In this document: piece by piece, positions 1-9,194 of the stretch
Numbering within the stretch: position 1 is the first letter of the stretch
Layout of the letters: every line of letters starts with the position of its first letter
Assembly (NCBI GenBank): GCA_902775605.1
Contig: CACYNE010000029.1
Location: 1-58,539, forward strand
DNA from: an uncultured Prevotellaceae bacterium
GTDB taxonomy: Bacteria; Bacteroidota; Bacteroidia; Bacteroidales; Bacteroidaceae
DNA: 58,539 bases
Direction of reading: 5' to 3'
Translations under genes and position numbers: made by a program
Notes under the pieces: model-generated
What the model was told of the DNA's origin: nothing
What the model saw: only the letters and a program-made list of their open reading frames with translations
Databases searched by the model: none

Positions 1-1
1 A

Positions 2-526
2 TCTGCGGGCAAGTACCGCTATGTGATGAAGCCTGAGATGTACTCCACTCTGACCCAGGCAAAGGTGATCAAGGAGGCTGCCCTTCGCAGCGGCGTGAGC
101 CAGGGCGTGATGAAGGCCTGCTGGGATGCAGCTGGCGAGGTGATCAAGGCGTGGGCAACCGAAGGCCACAGCGTGGCTCTGCCCGGACTGGGCACCATGC
201 GCTTCGGACTGCGAAGCAAGGCTGTCGAGAATGTAAACGAGGTGAAGTCGGGTCTCATCATGAGCCGCCGCATCATCTTCACTCCCTCGGTGGATCTGAA
301 GGACGAGCTGGCCGACACCGCCATCCAGATTACCTGCATCGACCGAAACGGCAAGGAGGTGAAGCGCGTGACCTCAGTAAGCGGCGAGGTGGAGGATCCT
401 GAGCAGGAGAACCAGAACGGCGGTTCTACGGAGAACGGCGGCACCACGGGTGGTGACAACGGAGGCACTACCGGAGGCGGCAACGACAACCCCGGCGGCG
501 GAGACCCCGAGGACCCTGAGAACTGA
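2..526 (+). CDS. HU-family (HU-HIG type) DNA-binding protein, 5' partial
   Basis: The reading frame is open to the left edge of the window, so the true start lies outside; the GTG at 23 is internal. The visible protein starts SAGKYRYVMKP and reads through a HU-like fold (helical QAKVIKEAALRSGVSQG, then VIKAWATEGHSVALPGLGTMRFGLRSKAV). The central part, with IFTPSVDLKDELADTAIQI, matches Bacteroidetes HU-like proteins in which the HU domain is extended. The last 40 or so residues are a low-complexity tail rich in Gly, Asn, Thr, Asp and Glu. The role is inferred to be nucleoid or DNA binding; the specific target is unknown. Followed by a palindromic hairpin. Confidence 0.8.
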   Translation, partial: SAGKYRYVMKPEMYSTLTQAKVIKEAALRSGVSQGVMKACWDAAGEVIKAWATEGHSVALPGLGTMRFGLRSKAVENVNEVKSGLIMSRRIIFTPSVDLKDELADTAIQITCIDRNGKEVKRVTSVSGEVEDPEQENQNGGSTENGGTTGGDNGGTTGGGNDNPGGGDPEDPEN

Positions 527-532
527 TTAAAA

Positions 533-581
533 GGGTCGCTACGCTCCGCTCGGCCTAAGAACGAGCGGAGCTACACGACCC
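533..581. repeat. Strong palindromic hairpin after the HU-like gene
   Basis: An inner 10-bp perfect stem (543-552 GCTCCGCTCG with 562-571) has a 9-base loop, and an outer 6-bp stem (533-538 GGGTCG with 576-581) encloses it. There is no U-run, so it may be a rho-independent-like terminator without tail or a dispersed palindromic repeat. Confidence 0.6.
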
Positions 582-752
582 AATAGAGTTAGGAATTAAG
601 AGTTAAGAAATGATGCCACAGGGACAGGTGACTGACATCGCTGCCTTTGAGTCCAAACTTTTCCCAACCCTCTTTTTGTTTAAATTCTGTGAAATACCAA
701 AGAAAACTCTTAAGAGATGCTAAAATGATGCAAAAACGTTTCGACTTAGGTG

Positions 753-760
753 TATATTTG
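753..760 (+). promoter_or_regulatory. Bacteroidetes -7 element upstream of the secreted protein gene at 787
   Basis: TATATTTG fits the TAnnTTTG consensus and lies 26 bases before the ATG. No clear TTG is seen at -33. Confidence 0.5.
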
Positions 761-786
761 TACAGAAAATGTAAACCGCAAACAAT

Positions 787-2304
787 ATGAAGAAAATTTG
801 CCTGATGACCATTGTGGCACTTATTGCTGCCATGTCAGTGTACGCACAAAATGAGAAGAATCCCCAAGGATTGTATCGCCTGAAGTCATTCATCTATGAG
901 GATGGACGAAGTAAGTTACCTGGATTCAGCCAATATAAGTATGTGGCAGATTCGGTGGGACTGCTCATTTCCTATAGGCAGTCAAGGGACAATGCCCAGT
1001 GGAGTGGCATGCAGGTGGAGATCCGTGAGAAGTATCCTCTTGTGAATACTGGCGATAAACCGCAGGGTGCCGACGGGCACGGCACGCAGATATTCGGTGT
1101 GACGGACAGCCTGTTCTGCTTTAAATGGTACAACGAACGCTGGCCGAACATGAGCAAGCTCAATGAGTTTATCACCGAGGTGTATAGTAAGAGTCGCATG
1201 GAGGATGAGGTGGTGAAGAGCTTCGCCTTGTTTGAGAATAAGAACGACGCCAAGGAGAACAAGTTCTTCGGCTGGTGGGTTCGCGTGGGTGCAACGGCCA
1301 ATACCGATGGTACGGGCAAGAGAATGCAAGTGCCTGTGCTCTATAAGGCCTATGGACCGGAGCAGTCGATGGTGATTAATGGCATGGCCACCGGTGACGT
1401 ATTGCAATGCAGTACGACGGGCACCATCAAATACGTCAACGACACAACCATCTTCGAACTTGGTCACCCCTGCAACATGCATTGGGTGAATGATGACACC
1501 CACACCCTCACCTTTGTTCAGGAGAATGGACAACCGCTTACGGAACTGTGGGTCAGAAGCGGGTTGCCAATAAAATGGCAGAAGGTGTTTCATACTAACA
1601 TCGATACCTATCAAAACGGTTTTGACTGCATACTTAATGCTGTGAATTCTGTCATTGCTGGCGACATGAAGAAGGCCGACCAACTTATTGTTGAGGCGGT
1701 CAGCGAAAAGGATGTCAATATCGAACATCTCTGCGAGGGCATCATGGCCATTGCCACATATCTGCTTGTCAACAACCAGCAATACAAGGAATGCCAGGAC
1801 TTCTGTGGGCGCCAACTTCCAGTCATCAGGAACTATGTGGCAAACGGCCACGACCATACGATGATATCTAAGGTGCATGTTCATATGGCAGAGATATTCA
1901 ACGCCATAGCCACCTGCCACGCCAGCGACCAGACCGCTGGCAAGAAAATGCTGGAGAACAAGATTGCCGAGATAGAGAGCGAGATAGAGCGTTACAAGGG
2001 TATCGGTAGTGCCGGAAGCATGATCAACCTGCTGTATTACTGTAATCTCATGGCCTATCAGCATGGCTACGACATTCTGGGCACGGAGCGCACCTTGCTT
2101 TATATGGATTTCCTACCTCTGGTGGCGCCCAACATGGCCGCCCAGAACAAACTCAACATCCTGAACTGCCGTGGCAACTGCTATCTGCTGAATGGCGACA
2201 AGGAGAGTGCTAAGAAGATGTGGCAGCAGGTTAAGGAGGCTGATGCCAACTTCTTTAATCAGCAATCAGACAAAAATCCGCTGACAAAGGCGTTTGGAAA
2301 GTGA
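787..2304 (+). CDS. Secreted protein of unknown function with TPR-like C-terminus
   Basis: The 505-residue product begins with a clear signal peptide (MKKICLMTIVALIAAMSVYA, cleavage before QNEK), so it is exported. I do not recognise the family. Residues of about 20-270 look like a beta-rich domain with repeated Trp/Tyr motifs (for example FCFKWYNERWP, NMHWVNDDTHTLTF). From about 280 onward it is helical, and the last 60 residues (NILNCRGNCYLLNGDKESAKKMWQQV) resemble a tetratricopeptide repeat. It stands alone with its own -7 element, facing the same way as the phosphatase downstream. A periplasmic or surface role is inferred only from the signal peptide. Confidence 0.8.
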   Translation: MKKICLMTIVALIAAMSVYAQNEKNPQGLYRLKSFIYEDGRSKLPGFSQYKYVADSVGLLISYRQSRDNAQWSGMQVEIREKYPLVNTGDKPQGADGHGTQIFGVTDSLFCFKWYNERWPNMSKLNEFITEVYSKSRMEDEVVKSFALFENKNDAKENKFFGWWVRVGATANTDGTGKRMQVPVLYKAYGPEQSMVINGMATGDVLQCSTTGTIKYVNDTTIFELGHPCNMHWVNDDTHTLTFVQENGQPLTELWVRSGLPIKWQKVFHTNIDTYQNGFDCILNAVNSVIAGDMKKADQLIVEAVSEKDVNIEHLCEGIMAIATYLLVNNQQYKECQDFCGRQLPVIRNYVANGHDHTMISKVHVHMAEIFNAIATCHASDQTAGKKMLENKIAEIESEIERYKGIGSAGSMINLLYYCNLMAYQHGYDILGTERTLLYMDFLPLVAPNMAAQNKLNILNCRGNCYLLNGDKESAKKMWQQVKEADANFFNQQSDKNPLTKAFGK

Positions 2305-2323
2305 TTTTCTCGTCAGAATTTCG

Positions 2324-2331
2324 TATCTTTG
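2324..2331 (+). promoter_or_regulatory. -7 element for the tyrosine phosphatase gene
   Basis: TATCTTTG lies 24 bases before the ATG at 2356, in the 51-base gap after the preceding stop codon. This suggests the phosphatase gene is transcribed independently. Confidence 0.55.
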
Positions 2332-2355
2332 TAGCCGAAAAAGAAAAGATAAGGA

Positions 2356-2805
2356 ATGAAGACAAGGATTCTCTTTGTGTGCCACGGCAATATTTGTAGG
2401 AGTCCGATGGCAGAGTTTGTGATGAAAGACCTGGTGGCGAAGGCCGGCAGAACGGACGAGTTTGTGATTGAGTCGGCAGCGACATCGACGGAGGAAATAG
2501 GCAACAGCGTGTATCCTCCCGCCCGCAGGAAACTGGCGGAGCACGGCATTGGCTGTCAGGGAAAAACGGCACGACAGATGACGCGCAGCGACTACGGCCG
2601 CTATGACCTGCTCATTGGCATGGACTCGTATAACATCCGCAACATGCGAAACATTGCGGGCGGCGACCCTGAAGGAAAGATCAGGATGCTGATGGACTAT
2701 ACCAACAGACCGGGCGACGTGGCTGACCCGTGGTACACGGGCGACTTCGAGGCCACCTGGCGCGATGTGCTGGAGGGTTGTGAGGCCCTGCTTGAGACTT
2801 GCTGA
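2356..2805 (+). CDS. Low-molecular-weight protein tyrosine phosphatase
   Basis: A 149-residue cytoplasmic protein of normal family length. The phosphatase loop CX5R is at residues 9-15 (CHGNICR) followed by Ser16, and the general acid Asp is in DPW at residue 124. Both catalytic elements are intact. Enzymes of this family hydrolyse phosphotyrosine; bacterial members often act on tyrosine kinases of capsule or exopolysaccharide export, but no such kinase or polysaccharide gene is adjacent here, so the substrate is unknown. The gene ends in a strong hairpin shared with the convergent protease gene. Confidence 0.92.
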   Translation: MKTRILFVCHGNICRSPMAEFVMKDLVAKAGRTDEFVIESAATSTEEIGNSVYPPARRKLAEHGIGCQGKTARQMTRSDYGRYDLLIGMDSYNIRNMRNIAGGDPEGKIRMLMDYTNRPGDVADPWYTGDFEATWRDVLEGCEALLETC

Positions 2806-2845
2806 AACAAAACAGCCCTGACGATTTGCCAGGGCTGTTTTGTTT
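2805..2845. terminator. Bidirectional terminator between convergent genes
   Basis: A perfect 16-bp inverted repeat (2805-2820 and 2830-2845) with a 9-base loop has an A-rich 5' side and a T-rich 3' side on both strands. It separates the phosphatase gene from the M16 protease gene. Confidence 0.9.
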
Positions 2846-2850
2846 CTTAT

Positions 2851-5718
2851 TTATCTGAACACCTCTTCTTTCTTCAGCTCGATGACCTTGCCAAAGCGGG
2901 ACAGAGCCTTCATGTCGGTGCGTTTCCTGTCGCCGATAACTATCCAGACACGGCGCTGGTTGCTGCCCACGTGATGCTGGTGGAACTGTGCCACATCGTC
3001 GGCAGTGATTGAGGGCACAAGGCGTGCTATCTCGGCATCGGGGTTGGTGGTATAGCCGTCTCTCCGCTGGTTGGCCACATACTTGCCCACGGTGCGGAAG
3101 GTGGGGAAGCCATTCTGGATGTCGTTGAGCACGCTCTGGCGGGCGGCATCCAGGTTCTCGACCTTCATGGGCATCTGGCGCAGCAGCGAGTCGATGGTGC
3201 CGATGGCCTCCAGTGTCTTGTCGGCCTGGGTGCCCGTGGCGGTGATATAGCCCTGCGCATCGCCGGCATGCTGAGCCAGGCTGGTGGTGATGCTACGTCC
3301 AGAGGTGGAGTAGGCCAGTGAGCGGAACTCGCGCACGTTCTGGAAAAGGATGGACGACATGCTGCCGCCGAAATACTCGTCGAACACCTTCAGGCGGGCA
3401 CGCTGGTCGGCAGTGGGCAGGGCACCAATGGCATCGTAGCTGATAACGAAGTTCTGGCGCGACTTGGGCACGTGGAAGAAAAAGACGGTGGGCTCGGCAT
3501 ACTGCTGCAGGGGACGGAAGGTGTCGGCCTGCGGTTTCTGGCACTGGCTCAGGGGCAGCGTCTGCTGCATCATCGCGGCAACCTGCTCCATCGGCTGGCG
3601 TCCGCAGTAGAACAATTCGCTGTCGTACTGCTGCAACTCATGGAACAGACGGATGAGTTCGTCGCTCTTCAGTGCCTTCACCTCTTTCTTGCTGAGCTGG
3701 GTGAGGTAGGCCGACTTCTGTCCATAGATGATGCGGTGCATCATGGGCTGCAGCACGTCGTCCTTCTGCTTGCCAAAGCTCTTGCGCTCCACCTTGTCGC
3801 CATCCTTGGCATCCTTCAGGGCTTCGTCGTCGCCCTTGGCCGAGCGCAGGAAGTGGGCCAGGAGACTGAGGGCGGGCTGCAGCTGGCTGTCGGGACCGGT
3901 GAGGTTGATGCTGATGGTCACGTCGCCCGACACAATCTCCATGGTGGTGCTGATGCGCTGGAAGGCCTGCTCCAGTTGGTGCTTTTTCAGCGAGTCGGTG
4001 CCCAGTTGTGAGAGATAGGGCGCCAGAATCTTGAGGGCAGGGGTGTGCAGTTCACCATCCTTATAGCGCAGGGTGAAGGTGAAGATATCGTTGACGGGGT
4101 TCTCCTTATAATATAATGTGACGTGGCTGTTGATGGCCTTGGTGGCGATGTCGCGGTCGAAGTCAACGGTGCGCACGGCGACCTGAGGCACAGGCATCTG
4201 CTCCAGTTGCAGGGCGAAGGCCGACTTGGCATCGGTGTTCTTCGGACTGATGGGTCTGTAGCCAGGCTGCTTGAGCGTCTCCTTGTCGGGCGTGCCGTAT
4301 TTCTTGGTCAGTTTGATGGCGTGGGTACCATAGTATTTCCTGGCTGCTGCCACTACGTCGGCCTTGGTGAGGCGGCGGATGCCCTCAATCTTTTGGAGCA
4401 CATCCTGGAAGGTGCGTCCCTTCGAGAAGGTCTCCACCAGCGTCAGGGCGCGGCTGTTGATGGTCTCCAGCTCCTGCTCGGCCTCCATCACCATCTCGTG
4501 CTTCAGGCTCTCCATCTGCTCTTCGCTGAAATGGCCGTCCATCACCTGCTGAATCTGCTCCAGCACACGCGCCTCGGCGGTCTTCATCTTGCCAAAGAGG
4601 TTGGGGATGATGACGATGGCAGTGCCGGCAGCATCGTCGAGCGACGCACTTTGGGCCATGGTCATCATCACCTTATGCTCGTTGACCAGCGAGTCAAGGA
4701 GACCCGCCTTCTCGTTATACAGCAGCTTGTTGGCCAGGTCGAGGGCATTGGCATCGGCCTCATACGCCGTGGGGCCTTTATAGATGAGTGCCTCAACACC
4801 CACCAGGGGGATGGGCAGTTTGATCTGATGGGCCTCGCCGGCAGAGATGTCAGGCATGGGACTGTAGCCCCGCTGGGGCACTGGGCCTGTCTGCACGCGT
4901 CCGAAGGTCTGCTCAAGCAGGGTGGTCAACTTGACGTCGGGGGTGATGTCGCCACAGAGAATGAGACACATGTTCGAGGCCACATAGTATTTCTTGTAGA
5001 ACGCCGCCATGTCCGACTGGCGAGGGTTCTTGAGGTTTTCCGTAGAGCCGAGGATGGGGTAGGCGTAGGGCTGCGTCTTGAACACGGCGCTCAGAACCTT
5101 GTCCATGGCGTCGCCCGAGCCGTCGGCCGAGCGGTTCTTCTCCTCATAAACGTTCTCCAACTCGCCCTGGAAGCCGCGATACACGGGGTTCATCAGGCGC
5201 TCAGAGTTAAGCCAGCACCACTGCTCGATGAACTGCGGCAGGAAGGAGTTGTGATAGTAGGTCATGTCGAAGCTGGTGCCGGCATTCAGACCGCTGCCGC
5301 CATATTTCGAGATGAGGCGGTTGAACTCGTTGGGAATCATATAGTCGGCGGCCTTGAGGCTCAGCTCGTTGATGTGCTGCTGGATGCGGGTGCGAAGGGC
5401 ATCGTCGGTGGTCTGCGACAATAGGTCATACTGTGCTGAGATGCTGTCGAGCCACGGCTTCTCCTGCGCATAGTCGGTGGTGCCGATGCGGTCGGTGCCC
5501 TTGAACATGATATGCTCAAAGTAATGGGCAATGCCCGTGTTGGGACAGTCCTTGGCGCCTGCCTTCACCACCACGGCACCATACACCTTGGGCTGGGTGT
5601 GGTCTTCATTGAGCCAGACGGTCATGCCGTTGCTCAGCTTGAGTTCCTTGACTTGCAGTTGTGCCTGAGCGCCAAGGCAGGCCATCACCGCCATCAGAAA
5701 GATTGAGATTCGTTTCAT
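2851..5718 (-). CDS. M16 family zinc metallopeptidase (insulinase-like), exported
   Basis: The 955-residue protein starts with a signal peptide (MKRISIFLMAVMACLGAQAQ). The inverted zinc motif HxxEH is at residues 65-69 (HYFEH), and the downstream acidic ELENVYEE near 186-193 supplies the third ligand region. Length and layout fit the two-repeat M16 type, with an inactive second half (FFHVPKSRQNFVISYDAIG). It probably degrades peptides in the periplasm. The gene is single, convergent with the phosphatase gene and divergent from the YfhO-like gene. The long frames on the opposite strand across this region are shadows of its codon bias. Confidence 0.93.
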   Translation of the reverse strand: MKRISIFLMAVMACLGAQAQLQVKELKLSNGMTVWLNEDHTQPKVYGAVVVKAGAKDCPNTGIAHYFEHIMFKGTDRIGTTDYAQEKPWLDSISAQYDLLSQTTDDALRTRIQQHINELSLKAADYMIPNEFNRLISKYGGSGLNAGTSFDMTYYHNSFLPQFIEQWCWLNSERLMNPVYRGFQGELENVYEEKNRSADGSGDAMDKVLSAVFKTQPYAYPILGSTENLKNPRQSDMAAFYKKYYVASNMCLILCGDITPDVKLTTLLEQTFGRVQTGPVPQRGYSPMPDISAGEAHQIKLPIPLVGVEALIYKGPTAYEADANALDLANKLLYNEKAGLLDSLVNEHKVMMTMAQSASLDDAAGTAIVIIPNLFGKMKTAEARVLEQIQQVMDGHFSEEQMESLKHEMVMEAEQELETINSRALTLVETFSKGRTFQDVLQKIEGIRRLTKADVVAAARKYYGTHAIKLTKKYGTPDKETLKQPGYRPISPKNTDAKSAFALQLEQMPVPQVAVRTVDFDRDIATKAINSHVTLYYKENPVNDIFTFTLRYKDGELHTPALKILAPYLSQLGTDSLKKHQLEQAFQRISTTMEIVSGDVTISINLTGPDSQLQPALSLLAHFLRSAKGDDEALKDAKDGDKVERKSFGKQKDDVLQPMMHRIIYGQKSAYLTQLSKKEVKALKSDELIRLFHELQQYDSELFYCGRQPMEQVAAMMQQTLPLSQCQKPQADTFRPLQQYAEPTVFFFHVPKSRQNFVISYDAIGALPTADQRARLKVFDEYFGGSMSSILFQNVREFRSLAYSTSGRSITTSLAQHAGDAQGYITATGTQADKTLEAIGTIDSLLRQMPMKVENLDAARQSVLNDIQNGFPTFRTVGKYVANQRRDGYTTNPDAEIARLVPSITADDVAQFHQHHVGSNQRRVWIVIGDRKRTDMKALSRFGKVIELKKEEVFR

Positions 5719-5769
5719 GCTGTTGTTTGGATATGATTACTTGTTGTCTAAGTTTTTTCTATGCGCCGA

Positions 5770-5777
5770 CAAAGATA
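5770..5777 (-). promoter_or_regulatory. -7 element for the M16 protease gene
   Basis: The minus strand reads TATCTTTG about 51 bases upstream of the ATG at 5718. No TTG is found at the expected -33 distance. Confidence 0.45.
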
Positions 5778-5829
5778 TGCAATTTTCTTGTTTGGAAGTG
5801 AGGTGAGGGGTGTTTTTTATGAAATCTTG

Positions 5830-5859
5830 TTGCATTTTAAGAAAAAAATCGTAATTTTG
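5830..5859 (+). promoter_or_regulatory. Promoter of the YfhO-family gene
   Basis: TTG at 5830-5832, then 19 bases, then TAATTTTG at 5852-5859: both elements of the Bacteroidetes housekeeping promoter are present 26 bases ahead of the ATG. Confidence 0.65.
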
Positions 5860-5885
5860 CACCCAAAATAAGAAACTTGCAAGTT

Positions 5886-8465
5886 ATGAAAATTCTAAAA
5901 CAATGGCTGCCAGACGTGCTGGCAGTGGTGTTCTTTGCCGTTCTGGCCTTCGCTTATTTCTATCCGGCCGACGTGCAGAACAGAGTGCTGAACCAAGGTG
6001 ACGTGTCGGCTGGCATAGGGCTGGGCGAGGAGAGTTCACAGTATCAGAAGCGTACGGGCGAGCGCACACGCTGGACCAACGCTATCTTCTCGGGCATGCC
6101 CACCTATCAGATAGCACCGTCATACAGTAGCACCTCTACGCTGTCGGCAGTGGAGAAGGCCTATCATCTGTGGCTGCCCGACAATGTGTGGTATCTCTTT
6201 GTCTATCTGCTGGGCTTCTATATCATGTTGCGTGCCTTCGACTTCCGTCAGCACCTGGCTGCACTGGGCTCTGTGTTGTGGGCCTTCAGCACCTATTTCT
6301 TGATTATCATCGCGGCCGGTCACCTGTGGAAGGTGATGGCGCTGGCCTATCTGCCCCCGATGATTGGCGGCATTGTGCTGGCCTATCGCGGCAAGTATAT
6401 GTGGGGTCTCATTGTCACCGCGCTCTTTGCGGCGATGGAGGTGAACGCCAACCACGTGCAGATGACCTATTATTATCTGTTTGTCATCCTGATGATGATC
6501 ATCGCCTTCCTGGTCGATGCCATCATGAAAAGGGAGTATGCCCATTTCCTCAAGGCTACGGGCGTCTGCCTCGTTGGAGGACTGCTGGGCATCATGGTCA
6601 ACCTCTCGAACCTGTATCACACATGGGAGTTCTCGAAGGAGACGATGCGCGGCAAGAGCGAGCTGGTGAAGGCCAACGCCGAGAACCAGACCGACGGCGG
6701 ACTGGAGCGTTCGTATATTACCGACTATAGTTACGGCATCGGTGAGACATGGTCGCTGCTGGTGCCCAACGTGAAGGGTGGTACCTCGATGAAACTGCTG
6801 TGGGAGGATGAGGGTGCACGCGACGCCATCAAGGATATGAGCATCAGCGTGGGACCTGGTCAGACGATGCCTGCCTCGCAGGTGTTCGACTATCTGAGTC
6901 AGAACGGTCTCTACTTCACACAATATTGGAACGATAACCTGGAAGACGGTGCCAACGGTACCATGGGCCCCGTGTATGTGGGTGCCTTCGTGCTGCTGCT
7001 GGCAGTGCTCTGTCTGCTCATCTGCTATCGCAACCCGCTGACGTGGGGGCTGCTGGCTGCCACCTTGCTCAGCATCATGTTGGCATGGGGCAAGAACTTC
7101 ATGGGGCTGACTGACTTCTTCATCGACTACATGCCGATGTATGCCAAGTTCCGTGCGGTGGAGTCGATACTTGTCATTGCTGAGTTTACCATCCCTCTGA
7201 TGGCCATGATGGCTCTGAAGGAGGTATGGCAGAAAGTGGAGAACGGCACCGACAAGGAGCGCGCCTTTATCGGCAAGGCCATCCTGGTGGCTTTCGCCCT
7301 GACGGGTGGCATCGCCCTGTTGTTTGCCGTGACACCTACCACGTTCTTCGATTTCTATACGAATGCCGAGGTGAAGCTGTTCAACCAGATTCTGCCGCCA
7401 CCCGCCAGTGCCGATGCCCTGCTTGAAGCATTGAGCAAGGCCCGCCAGGCATTGTTTACTGCCGACAGCTGGCGTTCGTTCCTCATCATCCTCGTGGGTA
7501 CGCTGGTACTGCTGGCTTATCGCATGAAGAAGTTGAAGGCATGGATGATGGTGGGTATTCTGTTGGCTCTGTGTCTCACCGACCTGTGGACGGTGAACCG
7601 CCGCTATCTGAACCCCAACGACGAGAAGCAGTTCGTCAAGAAGGTGGAGCGTCAGCAGGTGCGCCCAATGACCGATGCCGATCGTCAGATCTTGGCCGAC
7701 ACCTCATTGGACTATCGCGTATTGAACCTGGCAGGCAACGTCTTCAACGAGAACGAGACATCATATTATCATAAGAGCGTGGGCGGCTATCACCCCGCCA
7801 AGTTGCGCCGCTATCAGGAACTGATTGAGTATTACCTCTCTGACCAGCTGAATGCTGTGCGTCAGGCACTCTCTACCACGGGTACCGACCTCAGTGTGGT
7901 CAATGGCGACAGCATCTGGCCTGTCATCAATATGCTCAACACCAAGTACTTCCTAATGGCTCAGCAGAACATCTCGGTGCAGAACCCCTATGCCTATGGT
8001 AATGCATGGATGGTGGACCATGTGACGTATGTGAACAACGCCAACGAGGAGATGGACGGACTGGGACAACTGAACCTGCGCCATGAGGCTGTGGCCGACA
8101 AGCAGTTTGAGCAAGTGCTGGGCCAGGCCGTTGAGCAGGACTCTACCACCACCGTCCAGATGACGTCGTACGAGCCCAACCAGTTGAAATATACTGTCAG
8201 CGGTAAGGGTGGTGTGCTGGTGTTCTCAGAAATCTATTATCCCGGTTGGACGGCTACCGTCGATGGACAGGAAGTGGAACTGGGGCGCGTGAACTATGTG
8301 CTGCGTGCTCTCCACATCGATGCCGGCAAGCATGAGGTGGTGCTGAGTTTCTTCCCCCAGTCGGTGAAGACTACCGAGATGCTGGCCTATGTGGCACTGG
8401 CCATTTTGCTGGCACTCATTGTGCTGGTGGTGGTGTTGCAGGTGAGAAAGAAGAAAACCGTTTAA
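5886..8465 (+). CDS. YfhO-family polytopic membrane protein
   Basis: The ATG at 5886 is preferred over the in-frame TTG at 5877 because it is the first ATG after the promoter and opens directly into a hydrophobic segment. The 859-residue product has about a dozen hydrophobic segments in the first two thirds. It then has a soluble domain ending in the family-typical stretch FSEIYYPGWTATVDG followed by a beta-rich GKHEVVLSFFP and a last membrane segment. YfhO proteins are GT-C-like membrane proteins implicated in glycosylation of cell-envelope polymers in Firmicutes; the substrate in Bacteroidetes is not established. The next gene, a lipoprotein, follows after 12 bases and is probably co-transcribed. 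Confidence 0.85.
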   Translation: MKILKQWLPDVLAVVFFAVLAFAYFYPADVQNRVLNQGDVSAGIGLGEESSQYQKRTGERTRWTNAIFSGMPTYQIAPSYSSTSTLSAVEKAYHLWLPDNVWYLFVYLLGFYIMLRAFDFRQHLAALGSVLWAFSTYFLIIIAAGHLWKVMALAYLPPMIGGIVLAYRGKYMWGLIVTALFAAMEVNANHVQMTYYYLFVILMMIIAFLVDAIMKREYAHFLKATGVCLVGGLLGIMVNLSNLYHTWEFSKETMRGKSELVKANAENQTDGGLERSYITDYSYGIGETWSLLVPNVKGGTSMKLLWEDEGARDAIKDMSISVGPGQTMPASQVFDYLSQNGLYFTQYWNDNLEDGANGTMGPVYVGAFVLLLAVLCLLICYRNPLTWGLLAATLLSIMLAWGKNFMGLTDFFIDYMPMYAKFRAVESILVIAEFTIPLMAMMALKEVWQKVENGTDKERAFIGKAILVAFALTGGIALLFAVTPTTFFDFYTNAEVKLFNQILPPPASADALLEALSKARQALFTADSWRSFLIILVGTLVLLAYRMKKLKAWMMVGILLALCLTDLWTVNRRYLNPNDEKQFVKKVERQQVRPMTDADRQILADTSLDYRVLNLAGNVFNENETSYYHKSVGGYHPAKLRRYQELIEYYLSDQLNAVRQALSTTGTDLSVVNGDSIWPVINMLNTKYFLMAQQNISVQNPYAYGNAWMVDHVTYVNNANEEMDGLGQLNLRHEAVADKQFEQVLGQAVEQDSTTTVQMTSYEPNQLKYTVSGKGGVLVFSEIYYPGWTATVDGQEVELGRVNYVLRALHIDAGKHEVVLSFFPQSVKTTEMLAYVALAILLALIVLVVVLQVRKKKTV

Positions 8466-8477
8466 TGACGAAAAGAT

Positions 8478-9194
8478 ATGAGAAAGGCTTTTGTATGGTT
8501 GATGGGTGCTGTGCTCCTGGTGAGCGCCTGCACCTCTAATGCCGCCAGCGGTGCCTATGTGGGCGGCGAGTTCGGTCACATCATCGGTTCGGCCATCGGC
8601 GGCATTGCCGGAGGCTGGCGAGGTCAGCACACTGGTTCGCTCATCGGTACGGTGGGCGGGGTCGTCGCTGGTGCTGCCATCGGCTCGGCCATAGACAAGT
8701 CGCAGGAACGGAAGATGGAACGTGTTGATACGCGTCGTCAGAGCAATGATCGCGGTGTGAATCGCCGTCACCACGATGACAGTGGTTTCGACCCGCAGGG
8801 CCGCGGTGACGACCGTATCGTGTTTGAGCCTCAAGAGGCTCCGCTGGCCATTCGCAATGCGGTGATTACTGAGACGGAGCGCGACGGCGTGCTGGTACGC
8901 GGTGAGGAGTGTACGGTGATGTTTGAGATTATGAACACCTCAGACGAACCTGTGTACGACGTCTTGCCGTTTGTCGAGGATGCCACGGGCAACAAGCACG
9001 TCAAGGTGTCTAACAACCTCCGCATAGAGAGCATCGCACCACGTCAGGGTGTACGCTATACCGCCAGCATCCTGGCAGACAAGAAATTGAAGAATGGTGA
9101 GATTATCGTCCGACTGGGTGTAGTACAGGATGGACGGGAGGTGAGCTCGCAGACGCGCGAGTTCCGCGTGCCTACGGCAAAGAAACGCCTTTGA
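8478..9194 (+). CDS. Glycine-zipper outer membrane lipoprotein
   Basis: The 238-residue product has a lipoprotein signal (lipobox VSAC, Cys at 17). Two glycine-zipper segments follow (GHIIGSAIGGIAGG and SLIGTVGGVVAGAAIGSAID, residues about 35-75), which may insert in or associate with the membrane. A charged Arg/Asp linker leads to a beta-sandwich-like C-terminal half (VMFEIMNTSDEPVYDVLPFV). Function is unknown. It follows the YfhO-like gene with 12 bases between and overlaps the convergent RlpA-like gene by 23 bases at its 3' end. Confidence 0.8.
   Translation: MRKAFVWLMGAVLLVSACTSNAASGAYVGGEFGHIIGSAIGGIAGGWRGQHTGSLIGTVGGVVAGAAIGSAIDKSQERKMERVDTRRQSNDRGVNRRHHDDSGFDPQGRGDDRIVFEPQEAPLAIRNAVITETERDGVLVRGEECTVMFEIMNTSDEPVYDVLPFVEDATGNKHVKVSNNLRIESIAPRQGVRYTASILADKKLKNGEIIVRLGVVQDGREVSSQTREFRVPTAKKRL

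Noticed and set aside
982-2064. A 360-codon minus-strand frame over the secreted protein gene at 787
   Set aside because: No promoter, signal or recognisable motif; the plus-strand gene has signal peptide and promoter, so the minus frame is a shadow.
4123-5424. A 433-codon open frame on the plus strand
   Set aside because: It lies wholly inside the M16 protease gene in the opposite direction. Its translation is low-complexity Leu/Val/Gly/His, as expected from the complement of GC-rich codons.
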